This document shows, one piece after another, positions 10,307 to 18,128 of a DNA stretch of 64,000 nt. Source of the stretch: Lysobacter enzymogenes (GTDB lineage Bacteria > Pseudomonadota > Gammaproteobacteria > Xanthomonadales > Xanthomonadaceae); NCBI RefSeq assembly GCF_017355525.1, contig NZ_CP067395.1, positions 1 to 64,000 on the forward strand, read 5' to 3'. The notes under the pieces were generated by a model. It did no database searches, was not told where the DNA came from, and was given only the letters and a program-made list of their open reading frames with translations. The position numbers and the translations under genes are program-made. Positions within the stretch are counted from its first letter, which is position 1, and every line of letters begins with the position of its first letter.

Positions 10307-11266
10307 CTATAGTCGGTCCGCAAGCTCGTCGGCGCTGGTCTGGTAGTAGATCATCAGGCTGCGCAGATCCCTGTGGCCGATCACCCGAGCCAGTTCCATC
10401 ACGTCGAGCTTCTTGGACAGCCGCCAGATGGCCTCCGCTCGAGAGTCGTGAAAGTGCAGGTCCCCAACTTCAGCAGCGTCCCGTGCCCTACGCCAAAGCA
10501 CATCTCGAGACCGAACGTCCAAGTCGAAGACGGTCGAGCTCGACCGGTTCAGGACCCCCAGGATCTCGCGCGCTCGAGCAGACAGCGGCACCTCACGCTG
10601 GTCGCCATTCTTCGTCTGCGGCAGCACGGCTGCCTTGCCGCGTATGTCAGCCCAGCGCAAGCCCAAGATCTCGCCGGCGCGCATAGCCGTCTCGAGGGCA
10701 AAAAGGAAGGCTAGCCCGACGCGCTGGGATGCAGTCCGAGCCTCTAGGCCCTCGAGGCCGCAGGCGAGGGTGACGCGATCGATTTCGTCGGGACTAATGC
10801 GGCGCTTTCGGCTGGCCGGGGTGGCTGGCCGCTTCACATCCTTGGCCGGATTCCCGTAGAGCCAGACCCACTCCCGGCGCGCCTCCTCGAGCACAGACCG
10901 CAGCAGGTTCAGCTCACGCGCGACCGAGGCTGGAGAAACCTTGGCCAGGCGTCGCTGCTTCCAATCGGCTACGTCGCTGGCCTTCAGCACGGGCAGGCGC
11001 ACCCCCGCAATCGGATCCCGCTCCATCGCCTTCAGGCGGACCTCCTCCCACTGGCGCCCCTTGTGGGTTGGGCAGACCTCTCGTGCATACCGCCGCAGCG
11101 CATCCCTGACCGTATGGTCTGGGAGTTTGGCGCCGGCGAGCTCAGCTTCGCGGGATTGCGCCCACGCAGTCGCTTCGCGCTTGGTGGGGCGGGTGACGGA
11201 CTCGCGTACGCCGTTGACGTACACTTCGGCGCGCCAGGCGCCGCTGCGGGGTCGGATTGAGGCCAT
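10307..11266 (-). CDS. Tyrosine-recombinase integrase (first copy)
   Basis: This is identical to 55957-56916 (319 residues). It starts 157 bp from the att core, facing away from it. If this copy is a real prophage, the lysogen carries two integrase genes. See the second copy for catalytic residues. Confidence 0.93.
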   Translation of the reverse strand: MASIRPRSGAWRAEVYVNGVRESVTRPTKREATAWAQSREAELAGAKLPDHTVRDALRRYAREVCPTHKGRQWEEVRLKAMERDPIAGVRLPVLKASDVADWKQRRLAKVSPASVARELNLLRSVLEEARREWVWLYGNPAKDVKRPATPASRKRRISPDEIDRVTLACGLEGLEARTASQRVGLAFLFALETAMRAGEILGLRWADIRGKAAVLPQTKNGDQREVPLSARAREILGVLNRSSSTVFDLDVRSRDVLWRRARDAAEVGDLHFHDSRAEAIWRLSKKLDVMELARVIGHRDLRSLMIYYQTSADELADRL

Positions 11267-11302
11267 GAATGGAGCGTGGCGTAGATTCTGGCGTAACGGG
11301 GT

Positions 11303-11325
11303 TGTGGATAACTGGGTTATTCACA
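11303..11325. promoter_or_regulatory. Inverted pair of DnaA-box-like sites upstream of int
   Basis: TGTGGATAA (11303-11311) and TTATTCACA (11317-11325) form an inverted pair separated by 5 bp between the integrase start and the att core. They fit DnaA-box sequences but could equally be arm-type integrase/IHF-class sites or part of the int promoter. The same pair is at 56953-56975. Confidence 0.4.
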
Positions 11326-11422
11326 GGCAAACCGAGAATGCCAATTTGCCCGCGAGCCTTGATATACAAGGCTTTCATCGCAATTCCTGCGAATCCGCGG
11401 GTAAGCCAAGAATGGCCCTAGC

Positions 11423-11445
11423 GTCCTCTCCTGGGCACCACTACA
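11423..11445 (+). other. attP-type core (phage-phage junction), tRNA 3'-end-like
   Basis: Sequence left of 11445 equals the sequence left of the host junction (57095), and divergence starts at 11446, so the right edge of the core is exact. Positions 11423-11440 read GTCCTCTCCTGGGCACCA, which fits a tRNA 3' end: T-stem strand CCTCT, acceptor strand CCTGGGC, discriminator A, CCA. Bases left of 11423 do not continue a T-loop or the other T-stem strand, so the left edge is inferred there. This junction has phage arms on both sides, as in attP or in the middle of a tandem lysogen. Confidence 0.75.
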
Positions 11446-11481
11446 GTAGCAACGTCAAGGCTTCCAGAGAAATTGGCGTAA

Positions 11482-11718
11482 TCAAGGCGAGCTTCGGCTC
11501 GCCTTTTGCTTTTTCAGCTTCCCGGCGCGGTTCTGGTCCCGCCACTCGACGACCTCGCCCGCCTTCCAGGTGGCCGGCTTCCGGGTGATCCTGACCGGGA
11601 AGCCTGGCTTGCACGCGATCGTGGCCAGGAAATGTTCAGGTGTGATGCCCCAGAGCTCGGCGCATTCGGCCGCGGTCATGGCCAGTTCCTGCCACGGGAT
11701 CTTCTCAGCCGCCCCCAT
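11482..11718 (-). CDS. Putative excisionase / AlpA-like DNA-binding protein
   Basis: This 78-residue basic protein has a short helix-turn-helix of the AlpA/Xis kind: residues of the type MTAAECAELWGI followed by a WKAGEVVEWRD segment, as in MerR-like winged excisionases. It is the last gene of the leftward early operon and the closest gene to the left side of att, the normal place for xis. ATG 11718 is chosen because AAGGAG lies 7 bases upstream; longer frames have no such site. An excisionase role with the integrase is inferred from fold and position. Confidence 0.6.
   Translation of the reverse strand: MGAAEKIPWQELAMTAAECAELWGITPEHFLATIACKPGFPVRITRKPATWKAGEVVEWRDQNRAGKLKKQKASRSSP
11484..11515 (+). 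terminator. Rho-independent terminator, rightward
   Basis: AAGGCGAGC and GCTCGCCTT pair around a TTCG loop (11484-11505) and are followed by TTGCTTTTT. The T-rich side is on the plus strand, so it would stop transcripts coming from the left phage copy or the host before they run antisense into the early genes. It overlaps the 3' end of the excisionase-like gene and is weak for leftward transcripts. Confidence 0.7.
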
Positions 11719-11914
11719 CGCCTTTCTCCTTGTCGTAGTGCGGCGCCTCCTGCCGCAGTGTCCAGCCAACTGCGTCCTCGACACGTCGCTCGAGAAGTTG
11801 CCCCGAGAACCCCGTGCGCCCGCGGCATAGGGTTGCGACTCCATCGCGGACCGACATGACCTTGAAGATCATTCCCGACGGGGACTCCCAAACCTCTCCT
11901 ATCTCAAACTTCAT
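11705..11914 (-). CDS. Small hypothetical phage protein, 69 residues
   Basis: This short protein begins MKFEIGEVWESPSG and looks like a compact beta-rich domain. ATG 11914 follows a GAGGAGAGGGG ribosome site. It overlaps the start of the excisionase-like gene (whose ribosome site lies inside it) and the end of the HNH gene, so the three are translationally packed. I recognise no family. Confidence 0.6.
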   Translation of the reverse strand: MKFEIGEVWESPSGMIFKVMSVRDGVATLCRGRTGFSGQLLERRVEDAVGWTLRQEAPHYDKEKGDGGG

Positions 11915-12203
11915 CGCCCCTCTCCTCGTTGGTGTTTCCACGTCGGTGGTTGCATTTGGCGTGGGAGATTGAAAGGTTGCTCATTTCGTCAGTCCCGCCC
12001 TTGGATAGTGGAAGTACGTGTTCCAGGGTTGCCCATTGACGGGGGACGTGCTTGCCACAAACAAAGCAGGACACAATGCCTGCGTTTCGCTTGGCGAGCA
12101 TTCGATACACCGTCTCCCGGCGGCGCTGCATGATCGTCGCCTTTAGCATTCCTCGAAGGTGACGGCCAACAGAGCGACGGCTGTTCTTGCTGACAGGCCT
12201 CAT
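11904..12203 (-). CDS. HNH endonuclease-like protein
   Basis: This 99-residue protein has a basic N-terminus and an HNH fold: CFVCG zinc pair, LEHVLPLSKGG (the His-containing strand), NLSISHAKCNHRRGN (N and H positions). Such proteins cut or nick DNA using a ββα-metal site. Phage HNH proteins often sit beside terminase genes and aid packaging; this one lies in the left accessory arm, so defence, homing or recombination roles are also possible. Cysteines in CxxC and KCNH suggest zinc binding. Confidence 0.75.
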   Translation of the reverse strand: MRPVSKNSRRSVGRHLRGMLKATIMQRRRETVYRMLAKRNAGIVSCFVCGKHVPRQWATLEHVLPLSKGGTDEMSNLSISHAKCNHRRGNTNEERGDEV

Positions 12204-12252
12204 CGCGCGCTCCCCTTCGCCGGCTCGCGGCTCGCGGTCAGGTGGCGGGACT

Positions 12253-13140
12253 TCATGCCGCGGCCTCGGCGTCGAGGTAGGCGCCGATCACTTCGACCGC
12301 GACTTGCGGGACGATGGCGTTGCCGTAGGCGCGCAGGCGTCCCACTCGAGCGGAAACCCCATGAGCCAGCAGACGAATGCCGGATTCAGTGGTGGGTGCG
12401 CGCCGCCGCTTTCCGTCGTGGCCGATGACCCAGCAATGGCGTGCCCACGTATCGACACCAACCCCGCCGAGTTCCCGGCCTCGTTGTTGCCGCCCTTCGC
12501 CGGCGCCAGGCTGGTCGGCGTAGGCCAAAGCGCAAGTGCTAGCACACAGTGGTCCAGCCTGTCTGTGGCTCTGGATGCTCCGCTCTTGCGCGTCAACGCG
12601 GTCTCGCTCGATCCTTTCGCCGCGCTCGCTGTCGGCGTCGGCCACAAACCACAGGCGATCCCGTCGGTGGGGCGCATCGACGGCACAAGCCGGGACAACG
12701 ACACCCCTGCAGGCGTAGCCGACGCTTTCCAGGTCAGCGCGCACTCCGTCGAACCAGTTCTTGCCAACCGCCGCCGCAACCTGCTCTCCCATGAGGACAG
12801 CGGGCCGTCGGGCACGGGCGAGTCGAAAAAGGTGGGGCCACAGGTGCCGATCGTCAGCCTGCGCTTTGCCTTGGCCGGCGACCGAGAACGGCTGGCACGG
12901 CGCGGAGCCGGTCCAGAGCTCGCGGTCGTCGGGCCAGCCGGCTGCTCGAGCGGCGAGTGCCCATCCGCCGATGCCGGCGAAAAAATGACATTGCCGAAAT
13001 GGTCGCAGGTCAGCGGCCTGGACATCGGTGATTGATCGCTCATCCACTTCTCCCGCGGGGATCAGGCCCGCAGCCATAAGGTTGCGCAGCCACTGCGCGG
13101 CGTAGGGGTCCCACTCGTTGTAGTAGGCCCAGGCGGTCAT
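12253..13140 (-). CDS. DNA (cytosine-5-)-methyltransferase
   Basis: This 295-residue C5-methyltransferase transfers a methyl group from SAM to cytosine C5 in phage (and perhaps host) DNA. Visible motifs in order: motif I FAGIGG (about 54-59), motif IV PCQPFS with nucleophile Cys82, motif VI as GEQV in place of ENV, motif VIII RRDRLWF, and motif X YGNAIVPQVA near the end. The short spacer between VIII and X gives a small target-recognition region. No endonuclease partner is adjacent, so it is an orphan, probably protecting the phage from host restriction. Its ATG overlaps the next upstream gene's stop (ATGA). Confidence 0.88.
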   Translation of the reverse strand: MTAWAYYNEWDPYAAQWLRNLMAAGLIPAGEVDERSITDVQAADLRPFRQCHFFAGIGGWALAARAAGWPDDRELWTGSAPCQPFSVAGQGKAQADDRHLWPHLFRLARARRPAVLMGEQVAAAVGKNWFDGVRADLESVGYACRGVVVPACAVDAPHRRDRLWFVADADSERGERIERDRVDAQERSIQSHRQAGPLCASTCALAYADQPGAGEGRQQRGRELGGVGVDTWARHCWVIGHDGKRRRAPTTESGIRLLAHGVSARVGRLRAYGNAIVPQVAVEVIGAYLDAEAAA

Positions 13141-13388
13141 GCTGCGGCCTCGTCGCCGTAGACCGTCTGGTCGGTGGTCGAGTGCCGCCCTTCCGGCGTG
13201 ATGTAGACCAGGTTGTAAGTCGGGTGGAAGAACCCACTGTGGCGGTTGCCGTCGAGTCGAATTCGAAGGTGCTGACCCTTGCTCCCGACGATCACGCCTT
13301 CCATCAGCTCAAGATCGCGGCCGGACATGTACTCGACGCGCATGCCGCGCTTTGCCGGGACACCGTAGGTCAGGCGGATGTAGGCCAT
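13137..13388 (-). CDS. Hypothetical phage protein, 83 residues
   Basis: This starts MAYIRLTYGVPAKRG; ATG 13388 is preceded by GGAG. It has alternating beta-like segments (GVIVGSKGQHLRIRLDG, FFHPTYNLVYITPEG). The stop overlaps the methyltransferase start, indicating co-translation. I recognise no family. Confidence 0.6.
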   Translation of the reverse strand: MAYIRLTYGVPAKRGMRVEYMSGRDLELMEGVIVGSKGQHLRIRLDGNRHSGFFHPTYNLVYITPEGRHSTTDQTVYGDEAAA

Positions 13389-13390
13389 GC

Positions 13391-14197
13391 TCACTCTCCA
13401 CCCCCACCCGCGGCCCGCGCGGCGTCGATGGCGGCCTGCATGATCGGTGTGGGCCGGAAGCATTCGTGCGGGAACTCTCCGTAAGCCGAGCAATTGCACC
13501 CTTCGCCGCAAGGCTCGGCAACCTCGACCGGATCAAGCAGTCCGTGCTTGACGGCGGCGTCTTGCAGCATCCCGCCATCCACGTCACCGATCCAGTCTGC
13601 GTCGAGATTGAGGATTTCGACCGCGAACGCGCCAAACTTTGCAGCCGCATCCTCGCGATCCCGCGCCGCTTCCGTGGGCTGGGGCGGGGTGGTGACCGGA
13701 CGATCTAGCGCCTGTTCGTGGAGAGCGATCATCGCGTTGTTGACGGTATGCGCGAATCCTGCGGCTGTAGCTTCGGGCGCACCGTGTTTCACCGCAAGTT
13801 CGTACAGCGCATCGCTCGCCCCTTGCCCTTCCGCCATGTGCATTTTGGCGCAGGCGTTGTTGAGGCCGGCACTGGTTCGGATGTTGTAATCGATCCCCTG
13901 CGCGCCCTCCGGCTGAGCCAAGGTGCGGTCGTAGGTCTCTCGCGTGACGTTGCCGACGCCGTGACAAGTCGGGCACACGTAAAACGCGCCGCGCTCGGAC
14001 TGAGCGCCATCCGGCGCTGCGGCGTCCCGAGACGCTAGCCACGCCCGCCATTGCAGGTCGCAGTTTTGGCTGCCAATCGGATTGGCCGTGTAATCGAACG
14101 CGGCGCCGACGTACCAGTGTTCGAAATCACGGCGCAGCGCGTTGATGCGTTCGCTGCCGTCGTCGCGATGGAATCTCGGTGAGGGGCGGTCAGCCAC
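13391..14197 (-). CDS. Hypothetical phage protein with zinc-knuckle motifs, 268 residues
   Basis: GTG 14197 is chosen: it has GGAGGT just upstream and overlaps the stop of the preceding gene. The middle holds CPTCHGVGNV (a DnaJ-like CxxCxGxG repeat) and the C-terminus CGEGCNCSAYGEFPHEC, a cluster of Cys that could bind metal. Two helical stretches with many Ala/Met residues lie between. Such composite proteins are common in the leftward blocks of Xanthomonadaceae/Burkholderia phages, with unknown role. Confidence 0.6.
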   Translation of the reverse strand: MADRPSPRFHRDDGSERINALRRDFEHWYVGAAFDYTANPIGSQNCDLQWRAWLASRDAAAPDGAQSERGAFYVCPTCHGVGNVTRETYDRTLAQPEGAQGIDYNIRTSAGLNNACAKMHMAEGQGASDALYELAVKHGAPEATAAGFAHTVNNAMIALHEQALDRPVTTPPQPTEAARDREDAAAKFGAFAVEILNLDADWIGDVDGGMLQDAAVKHGLLDPVEVAEPCGEGCNCSAYGEFPHECFRPTPIMQAAIDAARAAGGGGE

Positions 14198-14780
14198 GGC
14201 CCACCTCCCGCCCCAGCGCCGCCGCCAGAACTCGATGGGCCATTCTCCGCGCTTCGCCTTGCTTGAGGCTGTTGCCGCGTTCAACCCACGCCGGCTTTTC
14301 TCCAGGTTCGTCGTAAACCATGTCGGCATAGACCTCACGCGCGCCTGCCTCCACCATCGCCTCATCGACCTCCACCGCCGGCGCAGCCTTCTTCCCGCAG
14401 GTGTAGCAGTCATATGGCCCGGTGCCGTCAGTAGCCCACACGCCATCTTTTTCGCAGGACGGACACTCAGCGGCGGGCGCGGCGGCGAGCATGGCGTCAT
14501 GTAGCTCCTGAGCGGTCTGATAAGCACCTGAGTCATTTCCGTAAACGGCCTCAATCTCAGGCGTAACCGTCCTCGGCACCACCACCCACCCCTCAGCAGT
14601 CAACCCCTGGTTGACGACTGGCGATTGGGTGAGGAGGCACTCGAGTTCGTCGGCTATGTGCTCGGCGGCAGCTTCTGTGAAGTTGTTGGGGCCGGTGATC
14701 CACTTGCCGTCTGGAGCATGGATTCGCAGAACGCTACGGATCGAAGCGAACACCAGCTCCCGCAGTTCGTTGTGGGTCAT
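14190..14780 (-). CDS. Hypothetical phage protein with zinc ribbon, 196 residues
   Basis: The helical N-terminal part (MTHNELRELVFASIRSVL) is followed by a CPSC...CYTC zinc ribbon near the middle and an acidic C-terminal helix. The start overlaps the stop of the small upstream gene (ATGA), and its own stop overlaps the start of the next. Function is unknown. Confidence 0.6.
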   Translation of the reverse strand: MTHNELRELVFASIRSVLRIHAPDGKWITGPNNFTEAAAEHIADELECLLTQSPVVNQGLTAEGWVVVPRTVTPEIEAVYGNDSGAYQTAQELHDAMLAAAPAAECPSCEKDGVWATDGTGPYDCYTCGKKAAPAVEVDEAMVEAGAREVYADMVYDEPGEKPAWVERGNSLKQGEARRMAHRVLAAALGREVGRG

Positions 14781-14986
14781 GACGTCACCTCGCGTCCATT
14801 CTCATCAATAACGATCTCGCCAAAGACATCGCCAAGATCGAGACTTTGGGAGCAGTGGTAGCAGAGATGTGCCTTAGCTTTGTCAGCGGCAAGCTCTCGT
14901 GCCTGCTCGGCGTCGTCGGCTTCAACCTCAATTGTTTCGCAAGCGTCGTACTGGAGAATCACTTGAAACTTAGCCATTGCCTTCAT
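14777..14986 (-). CDS. Small hypothetical phage protein, 69 residues
   Basis: This acidic protein has a beta strand then an Ala-rich helix (DDAEQARELAADKAKA) and CYHC, possibly half of a zinc site. ATG 14986 has AAGGGG upstream. It overlaps both neighbours. Confidence 0.6.
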   Translation of the reverse strand: MKAMAKFQVILQYDACETIEVEADDAEQARELAADKAKAHLCYHCSQSLDLGDVFGEIVIDENGREVTS

Positions 14987-15362
14987 CCCCTTGCGCGTTG
15001 AGGGCGGCGCGACTGTCGCGCTCTAGTTTGATAGCTGAATCCACGGCCTCGCGCAGAGTTATTCCACATGCGCGGTATGGCGGAAGATCGTGGCTGATTG
15101 AAATATCGCCATCTCCAGGCGCGTCAATAATCATTCCGATGTGAATATCCCCGGCTCGCGTCAGCCAGTTCATCCGATTAGCGTCCTCCCGCAACCTCTC
15201 CACCTCCGAGCGCAGGGCGTCGTAGTCGGTGAAGAGGACGAAATCACCGCTCGGCGACTCTTCGACGAAGCCGTGCCGGCACTCGCAGCCGTAGTCGTCG
15301 GTCCGCTCGCCGGTAAAGAGGTGGTAGCGCGCAACCGGCCGCGCGTCGTGCGGGGTGGTCAT
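14970..15362 (-). CDS. Hypothetical phage protein, 130 residues
   Basis: This starts MTTPHDARPVARYHLFTGER with AAGGAG 8 bases upstream of ATG 15362. It contains CECRHGF and a short coiled-coil-like helix (YDALRSEVERLREDANRMNWL), a combination seen in small accessory proteins of many phages. Function is unknown. Confidence 0.6.
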   Translation of the reverse strand: MTTPHDARPVARYHLFTGERTDDYGCECRHGFVEESPSGDFVLFTDYDALRSEVERLREDANRMNWLTRAGDIHIGMIIDAPGDGDISISHDLPPYRACGITLREAVDSAIKLERDSRAALNAQGDEGNG

Positions 15363-15595
15363 GGGCGGGTCTCCTTCTTCGCTTCTTGGATTGCCCACTT
15401 GACATAGGCGACAGGCGAGTCACCTCCGTCTGCTTGAACATCAAGCAGCTTTGCGAGGTTGGCTGCGAATTCGTTGGAGTTGATGCCGATGCCGTCACGG
15501 CGGGCTCGGCTACGACCTGCGTCGAAACCCTCCCGCCACGAAATGACGCTGGTGGCTGCCAAGAACATGCAGACGATTGACAGAAAGATGACCAT
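15359..15595 (-). CDS. Small membrane-anchored hypothetical protein, 78 residues
   Basis: The N-terminal segment MVIFLSIVCMFLAATSVI is a clear membrane helix or uncleaved signal; the rest is soluble and amphipathic. ATG 15595 has GGAGGT just upstream. It could act at the inner membrane, but position alone does not tell how. Confidence 0.6.
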   Translation of the reverse strand: MVIFLSIVCMFLAATSVISWREGFDAGRSRARRDGIGINSNEFAANLAKLLDVQADGGDSPVAYVKWAIQEAKKETRP

Positions 15596-15927
15596 CACTC
15601 ACCTCCCACAGCAGCAGGAGGGGCGGGGAGGGGCATGAAGCGATTGCCGATAACGTCGTCCAGGCTCCAAGGGCAGATGAACTTGCGCGTCTCGGCACGG
15701 GTCATGTTGTCGGTTACGAGCGCCCAGTAGGCAACACGAGGTCCATCCTCGCTATCGATAAGGATGTGCTCGCCATCCCTCGGCGCCTCCTCAATCGGCC
15801 GCCACATCGAAGCCAGCGCGGCGGTTAGGGCGGCGTGCATCGCGGGATATTCCGCCATGTCATCGCCGGCCCTGGCTTCGTCGTATGCGTTGCACGCGCG
15901 CTTCGTAATATCTTCAGTGACAAACAC
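15595..15927 (-). CDS. DUF551-like hypothetical protein, 110 residues
   Basis: GTG 15927 is chosen because AAGGAG lies 8 bases upstream. The core WRPIEEAPRDGEHILIDSEDG is the typical W-P-I-E-x-A-P-x-D-G signature of the DUF551 family, widespread in phages and of unknown function. A second DUF551 protein is at 31668-32072. Confidence 0.7.
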   Translation of the reverse strand: MFVTEDITKRACNAYDEARAGDDMAEYPAMHAALTAALASMWRPIEEAPRDGEHILIDSEDGPRVAYWALVTDNMTRAETRKFICPWSLDDVIGNRFMPLPAPPAAVGGE

Positions 15928-16138
15928 GCTCGTTCTCCTTTTTGTCGAGGCACGCGATTGCCTCTTGGATTTCGACCGGGCCGATATCGCTTGGCTCATC
16001 GCAGTCCTTGAGCGCCTTCGCCAGCGTTATGGCCAGATCTCCCCACTGCGATTGCGACAACTGGTCGCCTCGCGCCTGAGCCTCTGCGGCATACAGCGCG
16101 CACTTTGCAAAAGCCGCCTCTAGGTGCTGCTTATTCAC
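15914..16138 (-). CDS. Small hypothetical phage protein, 74 residues
   Basis: This all-helical, GTG-started protein (MNKQHLEAAFAKCALYAAEAQ) overlaps the helicase stop at one end and the DUF551 gene start at the other. I recognise no family. Confidence 0.55.
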   Translation of the reverse strand: MNKQHLEAAFAKCALYAAEAQARGDQLSQSQWGDLAITLAKALKDCDEPSDIGPVEIQEAIACLDKKENERVCH

Positions 16139-17811
16139 GCTGCCTTCCTCATGGCACTACGCAGCCACTCGGGCGCGCTGTTGTTAACGAATTGCGGAGC
16201 CGCGGATGGCTCGGCCGCGCCCCATTCGTACTCGGTGATCCGAGGCCACTTGTCAGTCTCGTCCGTCGTAATGCCGCTCGGTGTCGGCAGGCTGTAGGCG
16301 CGCTCAAGCGCCTCTTCGACAGTTCGCGGGATGCCACCCTCAGCATCGCGCTCTTGCCACCAGCGCATAGCGCTTGCCCGCGCATTGCCCTGGTGCTCCA
16401 GGCACACGAAGTCCGTGAACCGGCGCAGGCCGCATTGGTAGATGGCGCGCAAGTGGTCGGGCTTGCCTTGCTTGCCCTTGCCGCGCTCATACTTCACTGA
16501 ATGCACGGCGTGCTTCGTGATCTTCCGCGGCTGATCGGCGCTCAGTACGGGCGCATCCACCGGGCGATCCAAGTGCGATGGGTCAGCGCTGCCAAACTTG
16601 AAGCCGCATTCGCACTCACGAATACCGAGAGCCAGGACCGCATTGCATCGCGGGCACTCCTTGACGCGAGCCGTATCGACCGTGGCCGCCTTACCCGGCC
16701 TGGCCGAGCGCACGCGGATCGCGTCGACGGGTCCGTGCTCCAAAATGTTGCCGGCGTAGTCGAGAACAAGGCAGTCGTTCTTTCCGTCTGCGAGACGAAA
16801 TCCACGGCCGACTTGCTGGTAGTACAGGCCCGGGCTCTTGGTCGGCCGAAGCATGGCCACACAGTCGATGTGCGGTGCATCGAAGCCCTCGGACAGCACG
16901 TTGACGTTGACCATCCAACGGAGTAGGCCCCTCTGGTAGGCCTCAATTGCCGCCTTGCGCGCGGCCTTCTTGGTGCCGCGGTGGATCACCTCGCCTAGCT
17001 CTCCACGAGCGCGCAGCTCTTCCAAGACCGCCTCTGCGTGAGCCACGTCAGCACAGAACACGATCCCAGCTCGGCGTCCCGCAGCGCGAGACAGAAGATC
17101 GGCGACGGTGCGCGAGACCAAGTCATCGGCTCGCATGGCCGCCGACAGCTCGCGCTCGACGTACTCTCCTCCGCGGGTGTGCACCGCGGACAGGTCGGCG
17201 CGGATCAGGCCGCCAGGCGTGACCAGCCGGCTGAGATAGCCGTCGGCGATCAAGTCTCCGACGCGGGCCTCGTATGCGATCTCGCTCAGGATATGGTCGG
17301 GGCCGCACACCGGCACCGCAGCCCCTTGGAGCCGGTATGGAGTCGCGGTCAGGCCAATCACGCGAAGGTGCGGATTGAAGCGGCGGCAAGCGGCAATGAA
17401 GTCGCGATACATGCCCTCGCCATCGAGCGGGATGCGATGCGCTTCGTCGACCAGCAGCAAGTCGAAGCGGCCCAGCTCGTGTGCTCGGTTCGCGACGGAC
17501 TGGATCTGGCAAAACAGGATCTTCTCGAACCGATCACGTTTGCGCAGCCCGGCCGCATAGATCCCCATCGGGGCTTCGGGCCAATACGAGCGCAGCTTGT
17601 CAGCGTTTTGGGCGACCAGCTCCTGGACGTGGGCCAGGATGCCCACGCGACCCTGCCACTGCTGCACAGCCTCGGACGCGATGGCGGCCATGAGCGGCGA
17701 CTTGCCGGCGCCAGTGGGCAGTACGAGAGCCGGATTGCCGTCGGCCACGCGGAGATAGTCCCAGAGGCAGTCCAGGGCCATCTGTTGATAGGGGCGAAGT
17801 CGGATGGTCAC
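16135..17811 (-). CDS. DEAD/DEAH-box (SF2) DNA helicase
   Basis: This 558-residue superfamily-2 helicase resembles phage and Rad25/UvrB-type enzymes. Visible: Q-like RPYQQ at the start, Walker A PTGAGKS (about 32-38), DEAH motif LLLVDEAH, motif III GLTATP, motif V NVLSEGFDAP, motif VI QQVGRGFR, then a CPRC...CECG zinc ribbon and a C-terminal tail. GTG 17811 is chosen at the domain start and overlaps the stop of the upstream gene. It probably works with the recombination genes upstream (Sak4, exonuclease) in replication or repair of phage DNA. Confidence 0.88.
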   Translation of the reverse strand: MTIRLRPYQQMALDCLWDYLRVADGNPALVLPTGAGKSPLMAAIASEAVQQWQGRVGILAHVQELVAQNADKLRSYWPEAPMGIYAAGLRKRDRFEKILFCQIQSVANRAHELGRFDLLLVDEAHRIPLDGEGMYRDFIAACRRFNPHLRVIGLTATPYRLQGAAVPVCGPDHILSEIAYEARVGDLIADGYLSRLVTPGGLIRADLSAVHTRGGEYVERELSAAMRADDLVSRTVADLLSRAAGRRAGIVFCADVAHAEAVLEELRARGELGEVIHRGTKKAARKAAIEAYQRGLLRWMVNVNVLSEGFDAPHIDCVAMLRPTKSPGLYYQQVGRGFRLADGKNDCLVLDYAGNILEHGPVDAIRVRSARPGKAATVDTARVKECPRCNAVLALGIRECECGFKFGSADPSHLDRPVDAPVLSADQPRKITKHAVHSVKYERGKGKQGKPDHLRAIYQCGLRRFTDFVCLEHQGNARASAMRWWQERDAEGGIPRTVEEALERAYSLPTPSGITTDETDKWPRITEYEWGAAEPSAAPQFVNNSAPEWLRSAMRKAA

Positions 17812-18128
17812 GCCGCCACCTTGCTCTTGCGGCCTGCGTAGACACGCTTCCGCGCTTTCGCCCGCGGACCAAGCCCGCGCTCCGCGACTGCGACGTGCAG
17901 ATCCTCCTGAATCATCCGCCACAGCTGGAATTTCCCCGGCCCGACGCTGTAGACGCCCACCAGGTCCTCGTCCAGCACGTGGCCGACGCTCTCCAGTGTT
18001 GCGACACCATCTGGCGTTACGCATAGAGCGCGCGTCTTGCCGGCGCCAACGATCTCGTGCGAGGCCTTGTCTGCGATCTGACTGATGGTCTGCTTACCCA
18101 GTCGGCCGACGATGATTTCGATGCTCAT
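17808..18128 (-). CDS. Hypothetical phage protein, 106 residues
   Basis: MSIEIIVGRLGKQTISQIADK starts the frame at ATG 18128, overlapping the exonuclease stop. The C-terminus is strongly basic (RAKARKRVYAGRKSKVAA), suggesting nucleic-acid contact. It lies between the exonuclease and the helicase, so a recombination accessory role is possible but unproven. Confidence 0.6.
   Translation of the reverse strand: MSIEIIVGRLGKQTISQIADKASHEIVGAGKTRALCVTPDGVATLESVGHVLDEDLVGVYSVGPGKFQLWRMIQEDLHVAVAERGLGPRAKARKRVYAGRKSKVAA

Larger units (their letters stand above)
1..11445 (+). mobile_element. Right-hand part of a first prophage copy (partial)
   Basis: This stretch repeats 45657-57095 (offset 45,656 at the left, 45,650 from about position 3620 on). 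It holds the tail, tail-tip, fibre and integrase genes and ends at the att junction, after which the left arm of the next phage copy starts. Its own left part lies outside the window. The two copies differ by one substitution (977) and about a dozen single-base indels, all before 3,625. It is either the left member of a tandem lysogen or an assembly wrap-around of circular phage DNA. Confidence 0.9.
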
